From positions 7,173,501 through 7,237,500 of the forward strand of contig CM067536.1 in assembly GCA_034509925.1 (NCBI GenBank): a stretch of DNA of 64,000 nucleotides. The letters are read 5' to 3'. The translations under genes and the position numbers were made by a program. The notes below the pieces were generated by a model. The model searched no databases and had not been told where the DNA came from. It worked only from the letters and a program-made list of their open reading frames with translations. This document shows positions 39,506-51,398 of the stretch, one piece after another (positions within the stretch are counted from its first letter, which is position 1; the number at the start of each line of letters is the position of its first letter). Source of the stretch: Hirudinaria manillensis. Lineage: Eukaryota > Annelida > Clitellata > Hirudinida > Hirudinidae.

Positions 39506-42500
39506 ATGCTCAGGCTCCTTATCTTTTGGATATTTCTGAATGCAGGCAAGTGTTTCTGTTTGTTTACAAAAATTTATTATTGAGAATCAAATACATGGTT
39601 AATGAGTTAAGTAGTCGGTCACAAAGTTAATCCGAAAGAAGTTGGAGCAGTATTTAACGATTATTTATTATTTAATTATTAATTACCTAGAAATAAACGG
39701 ATTGACTAACTTGGCCTTGAACAAGTCCACTTACAGTTCAACTCCGTACAGCAAAGATCATGAAAGTTGGAAAGCTGTTGATGACATCATTGGTGATGGT
39801 GATGGCAGTTGTTTTTATGCTGGTACAACCAAAGGATATTTATCTGTTGATTTGGGAAAAAAGTATCGCATTGAGAGGGTGGTCGTGCATGGAAGGATTG
39901 ATCGTTATGGTATGTTTTTATTTAAAAATTTTTGGTAAATTATCTTATCCATGGCCAATAGTGAATGATTAATTAAATATCTTTCGGCAATTCAAAATTT
40001 ACCTTTGTATTGTATTTACTTCTATAGACGCCGTTGAAATAATAATTATGATTTTTTTGCAAACTTTAAAACGATGTTCGTGATTCAATTTTGCATTTCA
40101 TGAAGAGAATGAATGTACTATTCAATGCAGTATAATTATCGACCTCTGAGGAATTCCATATATTTTGTTATCATTTCAATGAAGGTGACAAGTTGAACAA
40201 CATGAATATCGAAGTGTCACCGTATGATGTCCTTAATTACGAAGATGTCGATGTTTGCAATAAATATGGAGTTGTGAAGAATGGTGAAAAGATGAATTTC
40301 ATCTGCAAAAACCAATTTAAAGAAAATCAATTTGTATTTGTCAAAGAACATCCATACTCACATTTTTACATCTGTGAAATCAAAGTCTACGAGAGAGGTA
40401 ATTTGATGATATTACAAGAATATTATAATAATAAATAAATAAATATACGACAACTTTTCAATTCATATTATTCATTTAATTTCATGTTAAATATGTAAAG
40501 AGAATGTTTAACTTTCATTAAGAAATTAATTCTTAAAATAGCAAAGTTTTGACTGTTTTTTCAAATTTTGGACACGTTATAACAAATTACTTCTTGTTAA
40601 TATCATGCAATAACAAAAATAAATCAAAATAATAATGATTAAACTTTGAATATACTTTTTATTCCACAAACAATACATTTTGATTATATTTATATAATTA
40701 TTTTATATATGATTAATAAATTATTATTACTTATTAAATTAAATAAATTACAAATAAACACAGAAATAATGAACTTCGGATGCTTCGAGGACGTGGTGGA
40801 AACCATTCATAGTGAAACTGATTCTAATCTCGACTCATGTCTTCACAAATGTTACAATTTGTCGACAACTTTTGCTGCTTTTAAGGTTCGAAATATTTTT
40901 AATTTGTGGCAATTAAATTAAAATATTAAAAATATGAAAAGTTCATTATAACGTCTGCTTAAATTATTTACAAATTTGCAGATGCCTATTAAAATCAACA
41001 TTTAATTTGTTTTACTAAATAATACTAAATTATAAAATATATAAAAAATAACTCATAAAATTACTTAATTTCCTGTAATTAAAAAAAATTGATCGGTTGA
41101 ATTGATATTTTTATTCAAAAGGATGGAAATACGTGCGTCTGCAGTGACAAAGTTAGCAAAAGGAAGTCTTCAAAATCGTGTGACATTCAATGCCAGGGAA
41201 GTTCAAAACATTTCTGTGGAGGATTCAATGCTTTCTCTGTTTACACGGGTTCAGAATTTTGATTTTAATTGCATTTTTAATTATTAATTAATGAATCTTT
41301 CTAAATAAACTGGATTTCTAACTATTTTATAATTAAAATAAGATAAAATATTAGTTTGTAGTCCTGGTTACTATGGCAACCATTGCGATAAAGTTTGTCA
41401 TTGTAAAGACAGAACACCATGTAATAGAAATGGCGAATGTTTTGATGTTTGTCAACCTGGTTGGACAGGAGATAAATGTGACATGATGGAGAGTAAGTTC
41501 AGAAAGTTGTTTAGCTTTGCTGTTAAATATTTCTTGAAATTTTAATTAAATTATTTCTTAATATATTTATTTCCTTTATAAGATGGCAAATTGTTTCTAC
41601 CCGTTGGCTGCTTTGAAAAAATATCATCCATGGAACTCAGTGGAATATACGATGAAATAAATTGTGCAAAGCAGTGCATTAAGTATGACTTCAAGTATTT
41701 TGGATTCAAGGTGCAACGTTGATTTTATTTTCTTTTTAAACTAAATTTAAAATAAAAAAAGAATGATTTTATGTTTCATATATTTTAATCTACAAACGAA
41801 TATTTTCTTAGAACAATTATTATTGCTATTGTCTTGAAGAGAAGGAACACCTTAAATTAAATTACTGCGATCGTCATGCACTTTACTTGTACGACGGTAT
41901 GTTGAATTCAGTTTATATATATTTATATACTTCTACTTTTTAATTTTTATACTTTTTACAAATTATCTTCGGATAATAAGGATACTATTTCAATATAGGA
42001 ATTAAAAAATTAAGATTTTATTTCTCGTAAAATATTTTTAACTGTTCAAAAATCATGACAAAAATTTTCAAAAACTTAACACAATAATATACTTGTAAAA
42101 AATGAAATCAATTTTTAAAATGAAGTTTGCAGACCTGGTTCGTTTGGTGACTTTTGTTTGGACACGTGTCATTGTTTAATTGGAAGTTGTTGGAAGGATA
42201 ATGGTATGTGCCAAATAGAGCGATGTCAGTATGGATGGAAAGGACCTAGTTGTAATATCAGAGGTTGGTTGATATTTTTAAGAAAATATATTTTGAAAAC
42301 CTTCTATTTAATATGGTATTACTGAACACAAAAGGGTTAGAATATCAAAATATCGTTCAACAATTTTTTTACAATAAAAATCGAAAGTAATCGAAATAAT
42401 TCTCCAATAAAGATTGCATCGTCAACAATGGAGATTGTGGAGAACATTCCAAGTGTCAAGAAGATGACGGAGGTCCATTTTGTTTCTGCGATGAAGGAGG

Positions 42501-43541
42501 GTACAATGAATTGAGGTCATGTGAAGGTAGCGTTTGTCATTAAATAATATTATTTGTTAATTAGCTACCCTGTGGCTTCAGGGCTGAGTAATTATCCATC
42601 CAAAATTATATAATTTGTAAAAATCTATTGACCATGTACGTGGCCTAATTGTAATCAGGTAAAAGGTGTCAAAAATTTGCATTTTTGAATCTTTAAATAT
42701 TTCATTCTAATATCAATTCAAAGAAGTACTAACATTATTTATTTACATTTTTTATATTAATGAATGATATTAGACTGCTTTTTTCTTTGTTTAATATTTT
42801 CTAATGAAGACATCGATGAATGTTCGTGGAGAAGTTCCAAATGTGGAAACAATTCCGAATGTTTGAACATTCCTGGATCCTTCGAATGTAAATGTTCACC
42901 TGGATTCAAAAATATAGATCCGATTTCTTGTGAAGGTAATTTGTATTATACAATACAAATAACTAATAAAAATATATTTAATTATTAAATATATTGCTTT
43001 TGTAAATAATACAGAAAAATAATATAATAGATATTGCTTTTTGATATTTTATAAAAAATTAAATATTAGAAACAATTACTTTCTAATTTAAAAAAAAAAT
43101 TAAGAAAAATAATAGCAAATAATTGAACAGATATTGACGAATGTGAGATGAATTTGTGCGATGTTGTTTCAACCGATTGTCACAACAACATTGGATCGTT
43201 TGAATGTAAGTGCAAGGAAGGTTTCCATTCTGAAGATGGACAAGTTACAAGTTGTCAAGGTTGGTCAACTTGTCAGCAAATAAACTTTATATTGGTTAAT
43301 TAATCAATATGTATTTAATCAACGTATTTCTTAAGACATCGATGAATGTTCCACCAACAATGGAGGTTGTGACTTGTTGACCACCAACTGCAGCAACACG
43401 ATTGGCTCCTTTGAATGCATTTGTAAAGATGATCATCATGTCCTCAACACAAGATTGAAATTCTGCCAAGGTTTTACAATTTGTTTTTTAAATTTTAAAG
43501 TTATTTTTAACTCGATTGTTTTTTTTTATTATAGCTTTTGA
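39506..43541 (+). CDS. Cluster copy 4: full-length fucolectin-WSC-EGF protein
   Basis: Exons: 39506-39545, 39691-39909, 40185-40397, 40764-40885, 41122-41248, 41355-41492, 41583-41710, 41812-41896, 42126-42263, 42413-42526, 42810-42935, 43131-43259, 43336-43470; phases agree. Domains: signal peptide (MLRLLIFWIFLNA), fucolectin (14-157), WSC (158-240), EGF1 (241-286), short WSC-like (287-357), EGF2 (358-403), EGF3 (404-441) and three DIDEC EGFs (442-571). The lectin core has lost the adjacent cysteines (RIDRYGDK instead of R-x-DCC). The first intron has a GC donor in strong context (GCAG|GCAAGT). If the last exon reads through, it adds a hydrophobic tail (GFTICFLNFKVIFNSIVFF and a few residues more) ending at TGA 43539-43541, about 594 aa in all. 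Whether this tail is real or another exon follows is unknown. Confidence 0.8.
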
Positions 43542-46140
43542 GTTATTATTTTATTATTAATCGAGTTGTCATAAATGTTCCCATCCTACTCGGCAATTGT
43601 CATTACTTTTAATCGCATCATGAACTATACTTTTGCCAAAATAATAAATTTTTAATCAACTTTTGTTATTATTATTTATTTTTACTATTATTATTATTAT
43701 TATTATTATTTTCAAATCACAACCGGATGTTTCTATTCATTCACTCAATGTCAAGTCCAAATCCAAAGTCATCGAAAATTCCAACGTAATATTATTTTAT
43801 TAATTTATTTTTATTAATTTTATTTGATTAATAATATTAATAATAATGATAAAAATAGGAGTTGAAAAACAAAACGAATCAGAAGATGTTTAAAGAAAAT
43901 AAGTTTATACAGTTATTAAATATTGATAGTTGAAGAAATAGATTTAAATTTTGCCAAGGTTTCATAATTTATTTTGTTGATTCTGGAATCGTTATGAAAT
44001 CAAGAGCTTTTAAGTTAATAGGACATTTAGACCGATGTTTTATAAATAATCAAAATTCCAAACCCTCCGTTTTTAGAATCTCAATACTTTTTAAGTACCT
44101 GCTAAAGTATATGATATCAAACTTACAATAAGCCATAACTGACATCCATTTTTTCTCAGAATACAAACATATGTTTTCATTTATCTGCTCAAAAATTACT
44201 CCGAAATTTAATATTTTTAATGAAAAAGCCAATTTTTTAATCCAAAACACATTTCTGGAACTCATGGGCAACCTTCGTAGAGCATTAAATTTAAAATATT
44301 TGAATATCTCAAATAATTGTTTCAAAATTAATTTTATTCTAAAAATGAATATATTTACAAAAATTGTATCAACGGTTTTTTATTATTAAAATTTAGTATT
44401 GGATCAGAAATTTAATTTGAAGTATGGCTTAATAATGATGCAATATTACCAAAAAAGACAGCCCAATGTTATGTTCTCCTATTTCCATTAGAATATTATA
44501 TGCTGAATCACTCAATCGTTATAAAATATATATTATCTATAATAATTGTTAATAATTTCATACTTTATCTTTAAATATCAGGTAAGTTATTTTATATTAA
44601 ACAATTATTAACGCATCGTAACTTCTAACTTACTAATCCCATCAACTCGCTTTTGGACATCGTTTGAAAAAGGTTAGCAAATTTATGAGTTTTTTTTTTA
44701 ATTTAATTTTTTAACCAAATAACTATAACTATATATCAATATATTTTAATGAAGTTATTAAATAATTATAATGACGGCGTTATGGTTATTTTATTCATTT
44801 ATTTGTATTTTTACTACCGCCTCTAGGGAGAAGGAGTTCAAAACCTAACGAACCAGAAAGCGGAGAAAATCCCAACCAAAATTCAACATTTTTGACTAAA
44901 TAGATACAAAGAATTTTGTTGTTTTTTTGCCGGCAAACCAAAGTATTTCATCGCTGTTAGCTCAGGATTCATCCAAGACCTGAAAGGCCAAAAGGAACAT
45001 TATGAAAATTGACATAATAATAACAATAACATTAATAATAATATTTAATTTTATTTATTAAATATGTTAAATAATATATATAATACATTATATAATTATA
45101 TATATTGTATATATTAAATAATATGTAATAATAAAATATTATTATTATTATTATTGTTATTTTTACTATTATGATCAATAGTTAGCGCTTATAATGGAAC
45201 CTAAGCCCACAAGGGTGAAATTATGTTTTAAAATTGAAATTAAATTATGAAACAGCTGTTTAAAAATAATTGCGTTTAGAACTCATAATTTCAGTTACAA
45301 ATTTCCTTCTTTCTTTTTCTATGTGAGAAGAAAACTATCAGGAAGTTATTGAATGATGGAACATTAGAGGCAAAAGTGGAGTTTTCAGAAAACTTTCTGA
45401 TTCATTTGGTCATCCAGATTTTCAAGATTTGGAACATCAAACTTTGGAGAACATTTTTGTGACATTTTCGTCTCATGTACGCTGTTCCCAATTATCGAAG
45501 ATATCAGTCGAACTATTAACTTGAAATCATTCCCTTTGCTTTCTAAATATTAATATAATATTATATTATAATATTAATAAAATATTTAACAGATTTCTAA
45601 GAAATGTTGTTCATCGAAACGGGACGATTTAAACAAATAATTCAAGGAACGACCTTAATTAAGCTCATGTTTCTGCTGACAGACTGACCTTAAAATTAAT
45701 GGACAAATCACTGTCGAACCTCGAACAGTTAAATGATTATTGAAATAACACTATAGAGTAAGTATAGTTTGAATAAAATTTTAAAGAACAAATTTGAAAT
45801 GGCAATGGACTGGATTTGTTTGTTAATCGAAGGTGGAATTATGGAGTATAATCTAAGATCACAACATCTCATAGAAGGAGATTATGTTAATTACAATTGT
45901 TATTTGGCATTACAACACCATAAAGTATTTTTAATAATGACATTTTTAGCTTTACAGAGCACATCATTATTTATGACTCACCACAGTACGTTTACTCCTG
46001 TAAGTATTTATATCGCATTTGCTTCGCTATATTGCGTTTTCTACGAAATAATTTAAGAGATACGTCCATACGGACATTTTTTTAACAAAAAAACATATAA
46101 TTAATTAATTATTTTAATCCAATATAATCTATTATTTCGT
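43542..46140. other. intergenic, cluster copies 4-5
   Basis: Contains a second partial copy of the 3' end region: 43930-44000 resembles the end of the last copy 3 exon (36700-36750), so the downstream block was rearranged. About 45330-45480 resembles 38270-38430 upstream of copy 4. One open frame (45799-46056) is listed separately. Otherwise nothing recognisable. Confidence 0.5.
45799..46056 (+). CDS. Unrecognised 85-residue open frame upstream of cluster copy 5
   Basis: Open from ATG 45799 to TAA 46056, unusually long for such AT-rich DNA. The translation begins MAMDWICLLIEGG and has a hydrophobic stretch (KVFLIMTFLALQSTSLF). No family is recognised, no counterpart was seen upstream of copies 3 or 4, and it lies only about 140 bp before copy 5. 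It may be chance or a transposon remnant. Confidence 0.2.
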   Translation: MAMDWICLLIEGGIMEYNLRSQHLIEGDYVNYNCYLALQHHKVFLIMTFLALQSTSLFMTHHSTFTPVSIYIAFASLYCVFYEII

Positions 46141-46173
46141 ATCCTGATTCCACCTTATTTAAATTACTCTGCA
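46141..46173 (+). promoter_or_regulatory. conserved 33-bp upstream block, copy 5
   Basis: ATCCTGATTCC, a short gap, TATTTAAATTACTCTGCA, 26 bp before the ATG. It has the same length and spacing as in copies 3 and 4. Confidence 0.5.
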
Positions 46174-46199
46174 TTTGAGGGAATGTTATAACTTTAGCC

Positions 46200-49100
46200 A
46201 TGACCAGGCTCCTTATTTTCTGGCTATTAATTGCAGAGGGTGAGTATTCCAAGTTATAAATGTTGATATCAAAATATCTAGAATGAGTTCATGAGTTTTG
46301 TAGTTTAATTAGAAATTAATTCGACAGAAATTAGCCGATTGATTTAACGATATACAATTTATTATATAAAGATTAATTCTCTAGAAATAAGGGCGCTGAC
46401 TACCCTGGACCTCAACAAATCCACTTTCAGTTTTCCTTCATCTGATGAAAATGATAAACATGGTAGTTGGGAAGTTCCTGATGTCTTCGCTGGTTCTTTT
46501 AATTATGTTACAACCAGGAATAGAATTTCATCTGCTGATTTGGAAGAAAAGCATCGCATTAAGAGGGTAGTTCTGCAAGGAAGGATTGATCGTTATGGTC
46601 AGTTTCTCCATACGGAATGTTAATGTGTTGTACTATCTATAATTATTGGAACGATAAATTACATGAGAGACAAAGAATTTGGAATTACAAAATGCACCTT
46701 TTATATTAAATTGTAAATTACACAATTACTTTTAAGATAATAATGCTATCCTAGAGGGTTAATATTAAAAACACATTAAATATTACAACTTTCAAATTGT
46801 TAAATTTCAGTGTTTCGATGAATAGAACACAAACAAATTCATTCTTAATTGGTAAAATAGGAACATATCACCTTACCTCAATTTTTTAACTTTGCATACA
46901 TTGTAAGAACTTATTTTGAACTAGCATTAAGCAATAACAAAAATAGATTAATAAAAATAATTATGATTAAGAGATGGAAAATTTTATTATTCCTCAGAAT
47001 TAAAGATCTTTGGATGCTTCGAGCACGTGGTCACAATTCAAATTGAAACTGATTCTAATCTCAACTCATGTCTTAGCAAATGTTCCTATTCGACGACAAC
47101 TTTTGCTGTTATTAAGGTACCAAAATGTATTAAATATATGTCAAATATATTGTTGACATATATTTAACAGTTAAAATAATTAAAATTATTTAACATGGAT
47201 TTTGTTATTAAACTCTTCACTATTAACTGATAAACTTGCAATTATTATTACATAAGGCATGGGCGAACCCCTCGCCTGAACAAAATCATAAAACTTTCAA
47301 CAAAAACTAACGAACTATGTACATCGCTCAATGAAAATGCTAATATCATCTAATCTAATCAATTGGTTAATAAAATTAATAATCTTTTTTTAAAAAAAGG
47401 ATGGAAAGACCTGCATCTGCAGTGACAAAGTTAGCAGAAGGAAGTCCTTAAAATCGTGTGACATTCAATGCCAGGGAAGTTCAAAACATTTCTGTGGAGG
47501 ATTCAATGCTTTCTCTGTTTACACGGGTTTGAAGTTTTAAGATTACGTTTGTCAATTCTATCATTTGCTTTTAATAACATGTCTTACGAAATTATCGCTT
47601 TCCTCTGAGACCAAGAAATCCTTACGTGTTCAAAATACTGCTTTGATCGCTACAAACTATTTCTAAAAGGCGACATTTCTCGTGCATAAGCTAAACTGAT
47701 GTGGAGCAATCGTAACACTCGTTATTACTAATCAATTTAATGTAATTCGGTAGTAGTATTAATTAACATAATAAAGTATTAACTAATATTTCGTTAATCA
47801 TGCAAAATGTATTTATTTAATTTAATAGAATAAAAATGATAAAATAACAGTTTGTAGTCCTGGATATTACGGCGACCACTGCGATAAAGTTTGTCACTGT
47901 AAAGACAGAACACCATGTAATAGAAATGGCAAATGTTTTGATGTTTGTCAACCTGGTTGGACAGGAGATAAATGTGACATAATGGAGAGTGAGTTAGAAA
48001 ACTTGTTCAGTTTTCTAGTTAAATATTTCTCGCAGTTTTTAATTTGATTTATTTATCATTTATTTATTGTAATTATTTATTTATTTTCCAAGGTGATCGC
48101 GTGTTTGAATACGTTGGTTGTTTTGAAAAGACATCCATTGAGTTCAACGATGCAAGTTATCCAAGAAAGTGTGCAAATTACTGCATCACATTCGACTTTA
48201 AATACTTTGGATGGGTGAGGTTGAAAATTATCGAACTTCGAAGATATGCTTACTGACGTACAATCCAGATTTATACGAACACTTCATGATTATACTAATT
48301 TTATTATTTTAGGACAATTATTATAATTGCTATTGCTATGAGAAAGAAACTTTGGAGTCCAGAATTTGTGACATTTTGGCAGTAAATGTATATGACGGTA
48401 CTTTGACTTCAGTTTATTATCTTGTTTCGTGCTTATATGTAATGTTCTATTTGAATTACATGAATTATATGTAAACCATACAATATATCCATACAATACC
48501 ATATATATCTTGCATAGCATTTGATAAAACATGAGATCTAGTATATGATAGTAGTAATAATAATAATAATAATTACATATTTAATAAATTTATGATAAAA
48601 TAAAATTTATTAATTAATTCTTATTTTTATTAAAAATTTATTAACAAATTTAAAATAATTTTCAACATAAAGTTTGCAAATCTGGATCGTTTGATGACTT
48701 TTGCTTGAGCATGTGTCATTGTTCAACTGGAGGCTGTCGGAATGATAATGACTCGTGTCAAGTAAGGGGGTGTCAAGATGGATGGAAAGGGCCTCGTTGT
48801 AACATCAGAGGTTGTTTGTTTTTGTAGAAAATTATTTTTTTTCAATTTATTCCTTCTATATGACCTTAACTTTCTCCTTGATTATAAAGAGCTTAAACTT
48901 AAAAATTAATATTAAAATTTTAAATGTAAAATGGCGATAGTTCTTTCACTTAAGAATTTTAGAATACAATTCCAAAACTAGTTCATTCTCCTACAAAGAT
49001 TGCAGCGTCAACAATGGAGGTTGTCGAGAACAAGTCAAGTGTCAAGAAGATGACGGAGGTGCATTTTGTTTCTGCGATGAAGAAGGCTATTATGAATTGG

Positions 49101-49874
49101 GATCGTGTGAAGGTAAACAATCGCAATAATAAATCAATGCAATAAATCAAATCAACCTGATTAGATCAAAATAGAGATAAAATAATTACACGTAATCTGA
49201 AAATTATTACTAAAATAATAAATTGTTTAGAAATCGTAGGTCCTAGTTATATGCCTACTAGATAAATTACATGACTGTTTTAGATATAATTTAATGTCTC
49301 TATTTATCCACAAAAATCGAAAGTATCGCAGCAGTTATAAGGTAATTAATATTAATTATTAAGCGTCATTAATGGATTAAGTATCTAATTATCGACCCAG
49401 TAATAATTTAAGATGATCAATTGCTAATGATTTGCTTGCTTTTTGGTTGTTGATTAAATATATTATTAATATTATAATATTATAATTGCGAGCAGGTCAA
49501 AATAATTCGATAATATAATAACACAAACTTGCATTGATGTATTTTTTCAATCAAGTATGTTTTCATTAGCATATGATTTCATTTAATTTATTTTAATGTT
49601 ATATGTAAATTAATGCTCAATATAAATTATGATGAAATTCCATAATTTCTTATTAATTTAATTTGTTTATGTATAATAATAATAATTAATACATCAATTG
49701 TTTGATGAAGACATCGATGAATGTTCAATCAACAATGGAGGTTGCGACATTGTTACCACAAACTGCAGCAATTCGAATGGCTCCTTTGAATGCATTTGTA
49801 AAGATGATCATCATGTCTTCAATGCAAGATTGAAATTCTGCCAAGGTTTAACAATATATTTTGTTAATTTTTAA
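46200..49874 (+). CDS. Cluster copy 5: truncated-lectin WSC-EGF protein
   Basis: Exons: 46200-46239, 46385-46597, 46998-47116, 47400-47526, 47851-47988, 48093-48214, 48313-48397, 48673-48810, 48999-49112, 49711-49845; phases agree. Domains: signal peptide (MTRLLIFWLLIA), first half only of the fucolectin domain (about 14-84), WSC (85-166), EGF1 (167-212), short WSC-like (213-281), EGF2 (282-327), EGF3 (328-365) and a single DIDEC EGF (366-410). The second fucolectin exon and two DIDEC EGF exons are missing. The half lectin domain has lost the Cys before the binding loop and reads RIDRY at the core, so it is unlikely to fold as a normal lectin. Read-through of the last exon stops at TAA 49872-49874 (about 419 aa). 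The intact frame in all ten exons argues against a dead gene. Confidence 0.75.
47242..47330 (-). repeat. dispersed retroposon-like repeat, copy A
   Basis: ATAAGGCATGGGCGAACCCC and the following 60 bp match the reverse complement of 56361-56450. It lies in the WSC1 intron of cluster copy 5. A (TTA) run precedes it, the complement of the (TAA) tail seen in copy B. Confidence 0.7.
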
Positions 49875-50243
49875 TAATCATTCTCAACTCAAAATCTTTT
49901 TGATTATCATGCCACCTTTTTTTTATCGATACTCGAGAGGCTCAAATGTTAGGTTTCACGACATCCAACTTTTAAATGGAGTGATAAATTTAATGTAAAT
50001 ACATGTTATCATGTATCATAACAAAAATAATCAAATTGTAATTAACTTTAGTGATTATATTTGATTATTATTATTATATCTTAATGATGCAAACCATTGA
50101 TATCCCTGGCCTAACAAATAGTGTACTGAAAGATAGAAAAACAATCAGTCAAAAAATATCCTCCTAATTTTTAAAGACCCCAGCATGGAATATCAAGGGG
50201 ATAATTAAGTAACAACATAAAATGTTTTTGCACAACATACCAA

Positions 50244-50347
<104 letters not shown>

Positions 50348-51249
50348 ACATTTCAAATAACAACCAGGCGATTTTATTGATTTCATCAAAAACTTACCCA
50401 ATAATTCAAGATTGAAAATCATCCAAAAACCCAACATACAAGTCCGAAAAAAACATTTTAACACAGAGGCGACTTTCCGGCATCGATTGTTTTTTTAAAT
50501 TTTCCCCCAAAAAGACGAAAAGAGACCAAAATTTTAAATAATTGATAATTAAATTAAATCAGTATTTTGTTTTATTTGAATAATATTATAAATAATGTTA
50601 TAGTTATTGCAACTGCAATTACCCTTAATTATCAGATAAATTTGTTTCCTAATAAATTTTAAATGTATAGCAAAATTTCCATCCTTAATCTTATCGAATC
50701 AATTTTGGACATCGTTGAAAAGGTTAGCGAATTTTATTGTATAATTTGTTATTTCACAAGTAAATTTGAATGACTACTATTTTTATTAACATGTATTAAT
50801 GACTTTGTTAAATAATAATAATATTGATAATGATAAAAATGTACTCAAAAGCAGAACGAATCAGAGGGTGTTTAACGAAAATAAGTTTAAACAATTGTTA
50901 AATACTGATATTTGAAGAAATAGGAGACCAATTTGGAAGTCTTTATAATTAAAATCCATATCTGGTGAGTCAAATATTGTTTTCAACCTTAAATTTTAAC
51001 TCAAATATTATCATTCGTCATTCACAACATTATCAAATGAAGTCATATGATGATTTTACCAGCACTCGTTTCATATCACTGATCTTTGAAGTTTACCATT
51101 GCAAAACAACTCATGGATTGAAGTCCATCGGAACAAACTTTAGTTTGATTAAGTTCCAAAAACAATAGAAGATAAAAACATTTGCATTAAAATAGTTTAA
51201 TAAAGCGTGACCGAGCCTCTAGTGCAACACCATGCATTACAGCCATCTG

Positions 51250-51256
51250 TATAAAG
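51250..51256 (+). promoter_or_regulatory. candidate TATA box of the MS4A-like gene
   Basis: TATAAAG lies about 143 bp before the start codon, leaving room for initiation about 30 bp downstream and a short 5'UTR. Confidence 0.35.
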
Positions 51257-51398
51257 GGCAGGACATATTTATCTAATTGTTTTCAGCTGTCGTTGAGATA
51301 AAAATGCACATAATAGTCCATCTCCATAGCGATGTTGTTCTGTTTGCAACGTAAATTCATCAACAAAAGTTATTTGGGGTTCGTTTTGATAAAGAAAA

